This document shows, piece by piece, positions 1 through 9,301 of a stretch of 64,000 nucleotides of DNA. Source of the DNA: Sphingobacteriaceae bacterium (lineage in GTDB: Bacteria; Bacteroidota; Bacteroidia; B-17B0; Aurantibacillaceae); the NCBI GenBank assembly GCA_016705695.1, contig JADJLA010000005.1:186001-250000 (forward strand). The letters run 5' to 3'. The first letter of the stretch is position 1. Every line of letters starts with the position of its first letter. The notes beneath the pieces are model-generated. The model saw only the letters and a program-made list of their open reading frames with translations. It searched no databases and was not told where the DNA came from. The position numbers were made by a program, and so were the translations under genes.

Positions 1-23
1 TTAATGTGGATGTGTTCAGCCAT
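1..23 (-). CDS. Possible 5' end of a gene leaving the window
   Basis: An ATG on the minus strand at 23 opens a reading frame (M-A-E-H-I-H-I) that leaves the left edge. It is preceded by an A-rich stretch, as is usual upstream of Bacteroidota starts, and follows the gene ending at 226 in the same direction. Too little is present to name it or to be sure it is coding. Confidence 0.25.
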
Positions 24-103
24 TTTCGTTATTTATTACAGATGTCAGTTCGTCCCGATAACTTTAGGGAAGTCTCAATTTGTCGTGACGAATCGAAAAC
101 TTA

Positions 104-225
104 GGAATGTGAATGAAATAAGTTCCTACAAGGCGTGTAAAAATTTTAAACCGCAGCATATTAAGATATGTGAGGATTTAAAATTTTTACAACAACGCAG
201 TAGGAGCTTATTTCATTCACATTCC
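104..225. repeat. Long imperfect palindrome between two minus-strand genes
   Basis: Bases 104-128 are the reverse complement of 201-225 with one mismatch in 25, which would be a G-T pair. Further inside, a second pairing block (TGTAAAAATTTTAAA and its complement) and a small central hairpin around CATATTAAGATATG extend the fold. It starts directly after the stop codon of the gene at 226-1335, so a terminator or mRNA 3'-end hairpin is the simplest reading. It shares no core with the hairpins at 36718 and 51797. Confidence 0.6.
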
Positions 226-1335
226 CTATTCGTTGATCCATCCAACAAGTGTCAATACTTCATCAGCATCTACCTTTTCAAATTTCATTTGCTCGTAATT
301 CCAAACTGCCATCCCTTGTTGGTAGCTTTCGGTACCTACTATCAGTTCTCTTACAAGCGCAACTGTATTTTCGGTACTCTTGAAATTCTTTAATTGAAAA
401 GGATATTTTCCTAATTCTTTATTGTTGTTTGCCAATAAAACTCTTCGCCCTTGTGGTGCAGATTTTACTTCCGCAGCAAATCCATTCAAAGGATAAGTAA
501 AACTCATTTCCTCTACTTTATCATTTTTTGAATTCACCAAAACCATTTTATCACCAAAATTCAAAGTGGTAACGTATTTATCTTCTTTGGTAACAATGGG
601 TGCTTGATTTCCCGGTTTAAAAGGGATCTTACCGATCAATGTAGAATTTTTTGAATCTACATTTACTTTGTAAAAACTAATTTCGGTATTTTCTTTATTG
701 TAATGCGTATAAATAAAAGTTGAATTATCTATCCACCACATTGGAGGATCAGGAATTTTTCCGTCTTTAGTTATTTGTCCATAACCTCCATCTTTTACTA
801 ATTCAACTTTTGGTTTGTTTTGTGGATACAGATTCAACTTGATAGGCATTGCCGTTTTATCGTACTCTACATCTTGCCCTAATTTTGCTTTGAACGTCAA
901 ATTTTTTACTTCACCGTAAGTTTTGGTTTTAAAATTATACACCGAATAGAACTTTCCTTTGGCAAAATCGTTCGTGTAAAAAATAGCACTGTCCCCACTG
1001 CATCTTACCAAATTAGCTCGCCCATCAAATAATATTTTTTTCTCTTTTAGGTCAATGATGTTTCCAATACCGGTGATCATGTAACGATCTTTGTACGTGG
1101 TGCAAGACCCAAGATCAGTTCTAATATAATCTTTACCACCTTGCTTTCCATTTACTGTCAATATTTCTTCACGCCCTGTAAAGTGTCCGTTCAAAAAATG
1201 ATACGAATATATTTTCTGTTTGAACTCCGCTTTTATGGGAGTTTCTACATGTACTACAATGAGTGCTTGTTTTCCTCCTTGCGAAAAAGAACTAACGCTC
1301 AGTAATACAAAAAATATAAAACACAGTTTACGCAT
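226..1335 (-). CDS. Exported protein of unknown function
   Basis: I do not recognise a family. The 369-residue product starts with a clear type I signal peptide (MRKLCFIFFVLLSVSSFSQ, probable cleavage after the Gln), so it should be periplasmic or at the outer membrane. The body is soluble-looking, rich in Lys, Thr and aromatic residues, without transmembrane segments or cysteine pairs; short repeated beta-strand-like stretches would fit a propeller or sandwich fold, but that is a guess. I chose the start at 1335 rather than the upstream in-frame codon at 1359, because it begins the signal peptide and lies one base after the stop of the leucyl aminopeptidase gene. The two genes are probably translationally coupled. 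Confidence 0.7.
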   Translation of the reverse strand: MRKLCFIFFVLLSVSSFSQGGKQALIVVHVETPIKAEFKQKIYSYHFLNGHFTGREEILTVNGKQGGKDYIRTDLGSCTTYKDRYMITGIGNIIDLKEKKILFDGRANLVRCSGDSAIFYTNDFAKGKFYSVYNFKTKTYGEVKNLTFKAKLGQDVEYDKTAMPIKLNLYPQNKPKVELVKDGGYGQITKDGKIPDPPMWWIDNSTFIYTHYNKENTEISFYKVNVDSKNSTLIGKIPFKPGNQAPIVTKEDKYVTTLNFGDKMVLVNSKNDKVEEMSFTYPLNGFAAEVKSAPQGRRVLLANNNKELGKYPFQLKNFKSTENTVALVRELIVGTESYQQGMAVWNYEQMKFEKVDADEVLTLVGWINE

Positions 1336-1336
1336 G

Positions 1337-2767
1337 TTATATCGAATTAAAAAAATCAAAGAATAATCTTACGCCTGTTCCTGTTCCACCTTTTGGACGG
1401 TAACCATCTTTGGCAGGAATAAAAGCAGGACCTGCAATATCTAAATGGTAATACGGATAATCGGTATACTTCTCTAAAAATTTACCGGCCGTAATTGATC
1501 CGGCATATGAACTACCTAAATTCTTTTGATCGGCAATATCGCTTTTCATTTGGTCGGCATAATCATCCCAAAAAGGAAATTCAGCTAAACGTTCAAACAC
1601 ATTATTACCGCTTGCTTTTAATTTATCGCTATATTTTTTTGGAGCATTACCCATACTTACAATTCCACTTGTGCCAATAGCAGCCATAGCAGCTCCGGTT
1701 AATGTGGCAATATCAATAGTTAATTCAGGCTTGTAACGTTTTGCAAAATGTAAAGCATCTGCCAATATCATTCGTCCTTCTGCATCAGAGTTCAACATTT
1801 CAACGGTTGTGCCATCCATCATGGTAATAATATCTCCGGGAGCAAAGGCATTAAAGCCTGGGCGATTATCCGTTGCAGGAACTAAAGCGATCACATGAAC
1901 ATTTAATTTTGCTTTTGCAATGGCATACATAGCCGCGCCAACTGCCGCTGCTCCGGCCATATCGCATTTCATCGCATCCATACTATTTGGCGTAGGTTTT
2001 AAGCTCAATCCGCCTGTATCGTATACAACGCCTTTTCCAACTAATACAAAAGGTTTTTTATTTTTAGCCTTATGCTTGTATTCCATTATGGTAAATGTTG
2101 GTTCATCTACACTTCCGGCATTTACCGAAAGCAAACCACCCATTTTTAATTCAGTTATTTTTTTCTTGTTATACACTTCTACTTTAAATCCTGCTTCCTT
2201 CCCCATATGCTTAAATGCATTAGCAAGATCGGTTGCGTTCAAAAGATTTACAGGTTCATTAACCAAATCGCGTGCCTTTGTTGTTGCACTCACCACAATA
2301 TTAAGTTTGTTTAACACTTTAGCGTCGAATCCGCTTCCGGTTAAATTAATATGTTGCAAGGCATTTTTCTGATCCTTTGCCGTAGTTTTATGTTTAATGA
2401 ATTGGTAGTTTGCCAGAGCTGCACCTTCTGCTGCTGCATAAGAATACGAAACCTGCTTGGTAGCATTGTAAATATTAAGGTCTTTACCCTTTATTCCATT
2501 TACCATGTCTGCCACACTTCCGCCATGTTTGCGGCAAGTTTCCATTACTAAATGAGCCTCTTTCTTTGGATCAACCAGTAAAACCGAGATAATTCGTCCG
2601 CAAGAGTTAAAACTTTGCTGTTTTTTGGCGGCATCCTTAAAATAACCATCTAAGTAGCCAACTTCTTCCTTAGAAAGACCGTAATCTGTATGGTTCTTCC
2701 AGGTAGTGGAAATGACTAAAATATGAGATCCGGGACTTGCTTTTTTTTGGGCTTGAATAGTGGCCAT
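1337..2767 (-). CDS. pepA: Leucyl aminopeptidase (M17 family)
   Basis: Cytosolic metallo-aminopeptidase that releases N-terminal residues from peptides. The 476-residue length suits the family. The C-terminal catalytic half has the M17 signature NSDAEGRMILADAL, the upstream metal-binding stretch MKCDMAGAAAV with VYDTGGLSLKP just before it, and DIATLTGA. The N-terminal half is the poorly conserved macro-like domain. It is the first gene of a minus-strand pair with the exported protein at 226-1335 (one-base gap). Family assignment is firm; substrate preference cannot be read from the sequence. Confidence 0.93.
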   Translation of the reverse strand: MATIQAQKKASPGSHILVISTTWKNHTDYGLSKEEVGYLDGYFKDAAKKQQSFNSCGRIISVLLVDPKKEAHLVMETCRKHGGSVADMVNGIKGKDLNIYNATKQVSYSYAAAEGAALANYQFIKHKTTAKDQKNALQHINLTGSGFDAKVLNKLNIVVSATTKARDLVNEPVNLLNATDLANAFKHMGKEAGFKVEVYNKKKITELKMGGLLSVNAGSVDEPTFTIMEYKHKAKNKKPFVLVGKGVVYDTGGLSLKPTPNSMDAMKCDMAGAAAVGAAMYAIAKAKLNVHVIALVPATDNRPGFNAFAPGDIITMMDGTTVEMLNSDAEGRMILADALHFAKRYKPELTIDIATLTGAAMAAIGTSGIVSMGNAPKKYSDKLKASGNNVFERLAEFPFWDDYADQMKSDIADQKNLGSSYAGSITAGKFLEKYTDYPYYHLDIAGPAFIPAKDGYRPKGGTGTGVRLFFDFFNSI

Positions 2768-2854
2768 AATGAGGGCTGGGTTTGAATCTCACGAATTTAC
2801 GAATTATACGGAAAGTAGCTAAGTTTTTGTGAAAAAACGAAGCGTACTTACCGT

Positions 2855-2907
2855 TATGCCGATGAAATCAAGCAATAAAATCCTAAGACCTGATTTCCAT
2901 CGGCATA
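2855..2907. repeat. Inverted repeat between divergent genes
   Basis: TATGCCGATGAAATCA at 2855-2870 pairs with 2891-2907 with one bulged base; the loop is 20 nt. It lies between the divergent starts of the aminopeptidase and mqnC. It could be an operator or a structured leader; no function is evident. Confidence 0.45.
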
Positions 2908-2968
2908 GATTAAAAATTCCTAATTTTTTGTATGGCTCAAATAAGCGAATAAAGTGGTAAAAAAGTGG

Positions 2969-2976
2969 TAAATTTG
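2969..2976 (+). promoter_or_regulatory. Possible -7 element upstream of mqnC
   Basis: TAAATTTG matches the Bacteroidota -7 consensus TAnnTTTG, 21 nt before the mqnC ATG. I see no well-spaced TTG at -33, so the call is weak. Confidence 0.3.
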
Positions 2977-2997
2977 TACCCCATTTAACAATTAAGC

Positions 2998-4125
2998 ATG
3001 ACCGTTGATTCCCTTTTACAGCGCGCTTTAAGACTCGATTTTTTAACAATTGAGGAGGGTGTGTTTTTGTACGAAAATGCCTCTACTGCTGAGCTTGTTT
3101 TTGTAGGAAATGAATTGCGCAATATCCATAAAAAAGGAAGAAAAAAAGTTACCTGGCAAATTGATAGAAATGCCAATACAACCAATGTATGTATAGCCAA
3201 TTGTAAGTTCTGTAATTTTTATAGAATACCGGGGCACGCCGAGAGTTATATAACCGATATTTCTACATATAAAAAGAAGATAGAAGAGACCTTTAAATGG
3301 GGAGGCGATCAGTTGCTTTTACAAGGAGGTCACCACCCCGAATTAGGCCTTAGTTTTTATGTGAATTTATTTAAAGAATTAAAGGCTTTATTTCCTGCTT
3401 TAAAACTGCATGCACTGGGGCCTCCGGAGATAGCGCATATTGCAAAATTGGATAAAATAAGTCATACCGAAGTATTAAGTGCGCTTAAGGAAGCCGGCTT
3501 GGATAGCTTACCTGGCGCGGGAGCCGAGATATTAAATGACAGAGTTCGCCGTTTAATTAGCAAAGGAAAATGTACCGGCCGCGAATGGTTAGAAGTGATG
3601 AAAGCCGCGCACCAATTGAATATTACAACAAGTGCCACCATGATGTTTGGGCATATTGAAACCGTATACGAGCGCTTTGAGCACCTGGTGTGGCTTAGAG
3701 AGGTTCAGGCTTTGAAACCATCACATGCAAAAGGCTTTTTGGCCTTCATTCCATGGCCCTTTATGGATGATGGAACATTGTTAAATAGGGTAAAGGGCAT
3801 TAAAAATAATGTAACCGCCGACGAATATATTCGTATGATTGCCTTGTGCCGCATCATGTTACCTAATATTGAGAACATCCAAGCGAGTTGGTTAACGGTA
3901 GGAAAAGAAACAGCAAAACTGTGTCTACACGCTGGGGCCAACGATTTTGGAAGTATCATGTTAGAAGAAAATGTGGTAAGTGCAGCAGGGGCGCCGCACC
4001 GTTTTACGTACAAACAAATTCAGGAATCAATAAAAGATGCCGGATTTGAGCCTCAATTAAGGAACCAACAATATGAAGAAAGGGTGTTGCCTGAGCATAT
4101 TGAAGAACAAACTATAAATTACTAA
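2998..4125 (+). CDS. mqnC: Cyclic dehypoxanthinyl futalosine synthase (radical SAM)
   Basis: Radical SAM enzyme of the futalosine pathway of menaquinone synthesis; it cyclises dehypoxanthine futalosine. The 375-residue protein carries the iron-sulfur motif C65-x3-C69-x2-C72 in the stretch CIANCKFCNFYR, and family signatures LPGAGAEIL, ASWLTVG and GSIMLEENVVSAAG. These favour MqnC over the related MqnE, which uses the same fold earlier in the pathway. Its presence implies that this organism makes menaquinone by the futalosine route and not through MenF-MenD. No other mqn gene lies nearby; the next gene, clpX, follows after 12 bases. Confidence 0.9.
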   Translation: MTVDSLLQRALRLDFLTIEEGVFLYENASTAELVFVGNELRNIHKKGRKKVTWQIDRNANTTNVCIANCKFCNFYRIPGHAESYITDISTYKKKIEETFKWGGDQLLLQGGHHPELGLSFYVNLFKELKALFPALKLHALGPPEIAHIAKLDKISHTEVLSALKEAGLDSLPGAGAEILNDRVRRLISKGKCTGREWLEVMKAAHQLNITTSATMMFGHIETVYERFEHLVWLREVQALKPSHAKGFLAFIPWPFMDDGTLLNRVKGIKNNVTADEYIRMIALCRIMLPNIENIQASWLTVGKETAKLCLHAGANDFGSIMLEENVVSAAGAPHRFTYKQIQESIKDAGFEPQLRNQQYEERVLPEHIEEQTINY

Positions 4126-4137
4126 TAAGATACTAAA

Positions 4138-5307
4138 ATGCCAAAAGAAACCGCCATACGTTGCTCTCTTTGTAACCGCGATAAGAAGGATGTAAAGATT
4201 TTGATCGCCGGAATTAACGGACACATTTGTGATAATTGTGTTTCGCAAGCTTATCATTTAATTGCTGATGAGAACTTAACTGATAACTCAAGCAAACAAC
4301 AAATTCAAACTTCATTGAATTTATTGAAACCGGTTGCAATTAAAGCAAGTTTAGATGAATATGTGATCGGGCAAGATGATGCTAAAAAAGTATTAGCAGT
4401 TGCAGTATACAATCACTTCAAAAGAATTTCTCACGCCATGAAAGGCAAGGAGGAAATTGAAATAGATAAATCAAATGTTATTTTGGTTGGAGAAACAGGA
4501 ACCGGCAAAACATTATTGGCACGTACCATTGCAAAAATGCTGAATGTTCCGTTTTGTATTGCAGATGCAACCGTTTTAACTGAGGCCGGTTATGTTGGCG
4601 AAGACGTTGAAAGTATTTTAACGCGTTTATTACAAGCTGCCGATTATAATGTTGAGGCTGCTGAAAAAGGAATTGTATTTATTGATGAGCTTGATAAAAT
4701 TGCACGCAAAAGTGATAACCCAAGTATTACACGCGACGTGAGTGGTGAAGGTGTGCAACAAGCTATGTTGAAATTACTAGAAGGAACAGTAGTGAATGTG
4801 CCGCCACAAGGTGGAAGAAAACATCCGGATGCAAAAATGATAGCCGTGAACACAAAGAATATTTTATTTATTTGTGGTGGTGCCTTTGATGGCATTGATA
4901 AAAAAATTGCGCAACGTTTAAATACGCAAGCAGTTGGTTTTAGTGCTTCGGTTACCGCAGAGGAAATAGATAAAGGAAATTTATTGCAATATGTTTCACC
5001 TCAAGATCTGAAATCATTTGGATTAATTCCTGAGTTAATAGGACGTTTACCGGTGCTAACGTATTTGCGTCCATTAGATCGCTCTGCATTGCGCCTAATT
5101 TTAACCGAACCTAAAAACGCGCTTACAAAACAATACAAACATTTGTTTAAAATGGAAGGCGTAAAGCTTGAATTTGATGATGATGTTTTGGAATTGATAG
5201 TAGATAAAGCCATTGAATTTAAATTAGGTGCCCGTGGTTTACGCGGTATTTGCGAAGCAATAATGACAGACATCATGTTTGAATTTTTAAATCCTCTATC
5301 TTCATAG
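4138..5307 (+). CDS. clpX: ATP-dependent Clp protease ATP-binding subunit ClpX
   Basis: AAA+ unfoldase that feeds substrates to ClpP. The N-terminal zinc-binding domain has its four cysteines at residues 9, 12, 31 and 34; Walker A is GETGTGKT at about 118-125; Walker B is in GIVFIDELDKIA; and the C-terminal sensor-2 segment has GARGLRGICEAI. At 389 residues it is somewhat shorter than many ClpX proteins: the chain stops soon after MFEF, before the usual variable tail. I see no frameshift that would restore a tail. clpP is not in the window; neighbours are mqnC and pepT. Confidence 0.95.
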   Translation: MPKETAIRCSLCNRDKKDVKILIAGINGHICDNCVSQAYHLIADENLTDNSSKQQIQTSLNLLKPVAIKASLDEYVIGQDDAKKVLAVAVYNHFKRISHAMKGKEEIEIDKSNVILVGETGTGKTLLARTIAKMLNVPFCIADATVLTEAGYVGEDVESILTRLLQAADYNVEAAEKGIVFIDELDKIARKSDNPSITRDVSGEGVQQAMLKLLEGTVVNVPPQGGRKHPDAKMIAVNTKNILFICGGAFDGIDKKIAQRLNTQAVGFSASVTAEEIDKGNLLQYVSPQDLKSFGLIPELIGRLPVLTYLRPLDRSALRLILTEPKNALTKQYKHLFKMEGVKLEFDDDVLELIVDKAIEFKLGARGLRGICEAIMTDIMFEFLNPLSS

Positions 5308-5322
5308 CTCAATTTTAGAGCC

Positions 5323-6572
5323 ATGGATTTTTCAAACTACAATTTTACAGTTACCGATCGTTTTGTGCGTTATGCCAAAATTGATACGCAAAGTGATCCT
5401 CTCTCACCAACTTGCCCGAGTACCGAAAAACAAAAGAACTTAGGAAAACTTTTGGTGGAAGAATTAAAAGCCATTGGCATTAAAGATGCGGCTATGGATG
5501 AGCATGGATATATTTATGCAACGGTTCCATCCAACACTACAAAAAAAGTTCCCACTATTTGTTTTTGTTCGCATATGGATACGGCACCCGATTGCACAGG
5601 AACAAATGTGAACCCTGTGATCCATAAAAATACGATGGGAAGGATATTGTTTTACCCGCTGACAAAACGCAAATAATTAAATTTTCGGAACATCCCGCAT
5701 TAAAAGATCAAATAGGTAATGATATTGTAACTGCCGATGGTACAACCTTGTTAGGCGCGGATAATAAAGCAGGCGTTGCAGAAATTATGGACGCTGTTCA
5801 TTATTTAGTGAATCACCCCGAAGTAAAACACGGCGATATTAGAATTTTATTTACGCCCGATGAAGAAATTGGAAGAGGTGCTGATAAAGTGGATGTAAAA
5901 AAACTGAATGCCAAATTTGGTTATACCATGGACGGAGAAACTGTGGGGCATTTAGAAAATGAAACATTTAGCGCTGATGGCGTGAGTTTAATTATCAAAG
6001 GATTTCCAACACATCCTGGCTTTGCAAAAGATAAAATGCAACATGCCATTAAAATTGCCGGCGAAATTATTGGTAAGATCCCATCGCATAAAACTCCTGA
6101 GACCACCGAAAAAATGCAACCATTTATGCATCCAACTTCAATCAGTGGTGGTTTGGAGCAAGTAGAAATAAAATGGATCATCCGCGCATTTGATACCCCA
6201 ACGCTATTAGCTTTAGAAGAAGAGCTACGTCAAATAGCAATTTCTGTTTTGAGTAAATACACTAAATGCAGTTATGAATTTAAGGTAACTGAACAATATC
6301 GTAACATGAGAGAAGTGTTGGATAAACATCCGGAAGTTGTGAATTACGCCATGGAAGCAATTAAACGTACCGGTGTAACTCCGGTTTTATCAAGTATTCG
6401 CGGAGGAACAGATGGATCGCGTTTATCGTTTATGGGATTGCCTTGTCCTAATATTTATGCCGGCGAACATGCATTTCACAGTAAGCAAGAGTGGGTGAGT
6501 GTGCAGGATATGCAAAAGGCGGTGGAGACCATTGTGTATTTGGTGAATATTTGGGAAGAGAACTCGAAGTAA
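5323..6572 (+). pseudogene. pepT: Peptidase T (tripeptidase), frameshifted
   Basis: M20 zinc peptidase cleaving tripeptides in the cytosol. The reading frame opens at 5323 and runs to a stop at 5676. A second frame continues the same protein to 6572. Adding one T near 5632 (AAAAATACG to AAAAATTACG) joins them with no residues lost and gives about 416 residues, the usual PepT length. Metal-site residues are intact on both sides: SHMDTAPD before the break, GADNKAGVA, TPDEEIGRGAD and the final AFHSKQEW after it. A one-base loss next to a homopolymer suggests sequencing error, but a true lesion cannot be excluded. It follows clpX by 15 bases. Confidence 0.85.
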
Positions 6573-6573
6573 C

Positions 6574-6632
6574 CGGCCCTTCGACAGGCTCAGGGACCGG
6601 GGGTTGGTCGTTGAGCTTGTCGAAACGACACC
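6574..6632. repeat. REP-like palindromes (CTTCGACAGGCTCAGG type)
   Basis: Two short hairpins in tandem fill the gap between pepT and the next gene: one around CCCTTCGACAGGCTCAGGG, one around GGTCGTTGAGCTTGTCGAAACGACC-like sequence. Relatives occur at 8695-8760 and 9306-9354. Such GAGCxxGTCGAAG palindromes are common dispersed repeats. Confidence 0.6.
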
Positions 6633-6634
6633 TC

Positions 6635-7537
6635 ATGAAAAAGGAAATTCAGCATCTTTCTTCTTACAGAAATTTTCAAATAGACGTTCTGCGTCTTGAT
6701 CTCATTCATCCATTTTATGGAGGTAATAAATATTTTAAGTTAAAGTATAACGTGCAAAAGGCTGATGGAAAAACTATCACAACCTTTGGAGGCGCACATT
6801 CCAATCACATTTATTCAACTGCAGCATTTTGTCACGAACAAAAATTAAAATGTGTTGGTGTTATTCGAGGGGAAGAAGCTATGATCGAGAATTCTCCTAC
6901 GCTTCAATTTTCCAAGCATCAAGGCATGCATTTGCATTTTGTTTCACGAGAAATTTATAGAACAAAAACAGAACAGGAATTATTAAATGATCTTAAAAAA
7001 GAATTCGGTGATTTTTATTTGATCCCCGAAGGCGGAAATAATGATGAAGGCATTAAAGGTTGCATGGAAATTTTAGATGAGGTTCCGTTTTACGATTATG
7101 TGTTTTGTGCTTGTGGAACTTCGTGTACATATTCTGGAATTTTAGCTTCATCTAAAAAGGAACAGAAAATTATCGGCATTTCTGTCTTAAAGGGAGAGAA
7201 TCAATTGATCAATGATGTAAACGCAAATGCTACAAAATTTAATTTCGAAAAGATCAAAGCGTATTCAAGCGGGAAAATTGACCATTCTACTATTTTGAAT
7301 GAGTTTCACTTTGGGGGTTATGCAAAACATACCCAGGAACTGTTGAATTTTAAAAAGGAATTCGAAAAGGATAACAATATTCCCTTGGACTATGTATATA
7401 CTTCCAAGCTTTTTTATGCCGTTTACGACCTCATAAATAAAGAGCTTTTACTCGGAAACAAGAAGATCTTGATCGTCCACAGTGGCGGCCAGCAGGGCAA
7501 CGTAGGATATGAGAGGCGGTATGGGATTATTACTTAA
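6635..7537 (+). CDS. PLP-dependent D-cysteine desulfhydrase / ACC deaminase-like protein
   Basis: Fold-type II PLP enzyme of about 300 residues. The PLP-lysine region is YGGNKYFKLKYN near the start, followed by the conserved GGAHSNHIYSTAAFC, the phosphate-binding segment CACGTSCTYSGIL, and a C-terminal SGGQQGN. These fit the 1-aminocyclopropane-1-carboxylate deaminase / D-cysteine desulfhydrase family; which substrate is used cannot be told. A longer in-frame reading from 6491 would run through pepT and the repeat at 6574-6632, so the ATG at 6635 is preferred. Confidence 0.82.
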   Translation: MKKEIQHLSSYRNFQIDVLRLDLIHPFYGGNKYFKLKYNVQKADGKTITTFGGAHSNHIYSTAAFCHEQKLKCVGVIRGEEAMIENSPTLQFSKHQGMHLHFVSREIYRTKTEQELLNDLKKEFGDFYLIPEGGNNDEGIKGCMEILDEVPFYDYVFCACGTSCTYSGILASSKKEQKIIGISVLKGENQLINDVNANATKFNFEKIKAYSSGKIDHSTILNEFHFGGYAKHTQELLNFKKEFEKDNNIPLDYVYTSKLFYAVYDLINKELLLGNKKILIVHSGGQQGNVGYERRYGIIT

Positions 7538-7725
7538 TGAAGCAAGATGGCAGGATGCATGATGCAAGACCGTTGACGCCTAGCACACACAGGTCATGGT
7601 TCTTGTTGTCTTGGCTTCTGCATCATTGAAAGAAGCGAAATGCATGACATAATAATGACAATGTGCACGTTTATTTGTCGTTCAATCAAATGGAATTTAT
7701 TTAGTAAATTTACCTTTCTTAAATT

Positions 7726-8694
7726 ATGCAACATCGTCCACGTCGAAATAGAAAAAGTGCAGCCATTAGAAGTATGGTGCAGGAAACTTGGGTAACAACT
7801 AACGATCTTATTTTACCTTTATTTTTAATTGAAGGAAAAAATAAAAGGTCGGAAGTAAAGTCCATGCCCGGTATCAGTCGTTTGAGTTCTGATCTTTTAT
7901 TGAAAGAAGTTGAATCGTGTATGAAATTAGGATTGAATACCTTTTGCATCTTCCCTTCGATCGATAATAAATTAAAAGATAAAAAAGCATCGGAGAGTTT
8001 TAATAAAAATGGCTTGTATCCTTCTACCATTAAATTGATCAAAAAGAATTTTCCGGAAGCAGTTATCATGACCGATGTTGCCATGGATCCATATAGCAGC
8101 GACGGACATGATGGATTGGTGAAAGATGGTAAAATACTGAATGATGAAACCTTAGATATTCTTGCAAAAATGGCTTTAGTACAAGCAGAAGCCGGCGCGG
8201 ATATTATTGGTCCGAGTGATATGATGGACGGAAGAGTAGGAGCAATTCGCGATGCATTAGATGAAAATGGATTTATAGATGTTTCCATTATGAGTTATAC
8301 GGCAAAATATGCGAGCGCATTTTACGGACCGTTTAGAGATGCATTAGACAGTGCGCCAAAGTTTGGCGACAAGAAAACATACCAAATGAATCCTGCCAAT
8401 GTAAAAGAAGCATTGATCGAAGCAGAATTAGACATGAGTGAAGGTGCGGATTTTTTAATGGTGAAGCCAGCTTTGAGTTATTTGGATGTGATCAAACAAT
8501 TGAAAGATAATTTTCCATTGCCAATTGCGGCATACAATGTAAGTGGAGAATATGCCATGGTGAAAGCGGCAGGTGCAAAAGGTTGGATAGATGAAAAACG
8601 TGTGCGCGATGAGATTTTATTGAGTATCAAACGCGCAGGAGCAGATATTATCTTAACGTATTTTGCTAAGGAATTTGCGCAATCTAAAAAGTAA
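7726..8694 (+). CDS. hemB: Porphobilinogen synthase (delta-aminolevulinic acid dehydratase)
   Basis: Condenses two 5-aminolevulinate molecules to porphobilinogen in haem synthesis. The 322-residue length is typical. Visible active-site stretches are SYTAKYASAFYGPFRDA and MVKPALSYLD, which hold the two lysines, and VAMDPYSSDGHDG. In the last of these the usual cysteine ligands of Zn-dependent HemB are replaced (D-P-Y-S-S-D-G-H), so it is likely the Mg-dependent, non-zinc type; that is an inference. A palindromic repeat separates it from aroK. Confidence 0.94.
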   Translation: MQHRPRRNRKSAAIRSMVQETWVTTNDLILPLFLIEGKNKRSEVKSMPGISRLSSDLLLKEVESCMKLGLNTFCIFPSIDNKLKDKKASESFNKNGLYPSTIKLIKKNFPEAVIMTDVAMDPYSSDGHDGLVKDGKILNDETLDILAKMALVQAEAGADIIGPSDMMDGRVGAIRDALDENGFIDVSIMSYTAKYASAFYGPFRDALDSAPKFGDKKTYQMNPANVKEALIEAELDMSEGADFLMVKPALSYLDVIKQLKDNFPLPIAAYNVSGEYAMVKAAGAKGWIDEKRVRDEILLSIKRAGADIILTYFAKEFAQSKK

Positions 8695-8760
8695 GTCATA
8701 CTTCGACTTCGCTCAGTATGACGTCGGCCCACCAAAGTCACCCTGAGCGTAGTCGAAGGG
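8695..8760. repeat. REP-like palindrome pair (CTGAGCGTAGTCGAAGGG)
   Basis: Starts at the hemB stop. CTTCGACTTCGCTCAGTATGAC and the later CTGAGCGTAGTCGAAG can pair with each other, and GTCATA...TATGAC pairs locally. It occupies nearly the whole hemB-aroK gap, so aroK either shares the hemB transcript or has a promoter inside the repeat. Confidence 0.6.
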
Positions 8761-8770
8761 CTTTTCTCAT

Positions 8771-9301
8771 TTGAAACTCTCTCAACACATATTTTTTACC
8801 GGGTTTATGGGCAGTGGCAAAAGCACCCATGGTCGTAAATTGGCCAGTGCTTTAAAAACTGAGTATGTTGATCTTGATATTTACATCACGCAAAAGCTAA
8901 ACAAAACCATTCATGAGATCTTCGAGAATTTTGGCGAGCAATTTTTTCGCGATCAGGAAACCGAAGCCATTAAAGATATTATTGCTGAAAAAAAAGAGCC
9001 AACTGTTATTTCTCTTGGCGGCGGAGCAATTTGCTTTAACGATAATATAAAATTGGTAAAGAAGAATGGCTTGATCATTTATTTAGAAACTCATGAAAAT
9101 ATTTTACGTCAGCGATTATTACGCTCAAAGAATAAACGTCCGCTTTTAAAAGACATGAGCGAAGAAGAAGTGTTAAGCTTTATTAAAACCAAAGTAAAAG
9201 AGCGTTCAAAATTTTACGATCAGGCTCACATTAAAATAAATGGCTTAAATTTAACTACAGCTGTTCTAATTAAAGCACTTGAAGAGTATTATAAAAAATA
9301 G
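8771..9301 (+). CDS. aroK: Shikimate kinase
   Basis: Phosphorylates shikimate at the 3-OH in the chorismate pathway. The 176-residue P-loop kinase has Walker A GFMGSGKST at residues 11-19, the shikimate-binding D-x-D stretch VDLDIYI, the ISLGGGA loop, and the lid arginine region RPLL. Translation starts at a TTG (8771), since no ATG precedes the P-loop; this start is uncertain by a few residues. The end overlaps by 23 bases the assigned start of the next gene. Confidence 0.9.
   Translation: MKLSQHIFFTGFMGSGKSTHGRKLASALKTEYVDLDIYITQKLNKTIHEIFENFGEQFFRDQETEAIKDIIAEKKEPTVISLGGGAICFNDNIKLVKKNGLIIYLETHENILRQRLLRSKNKRPLLKDMSEEEVLSFIKTKVKERSKFYDQAHIKINGLNLTTAVLIKALEEYYKK

Noticed and set aside
7719..8288. 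A 189-codon open frame antisense to hemB
   Set aside because: It lies wholly within hemB, has a Ser/Pro/Phe-rich, non-domain-like translation, and no start context. A shadow frame.
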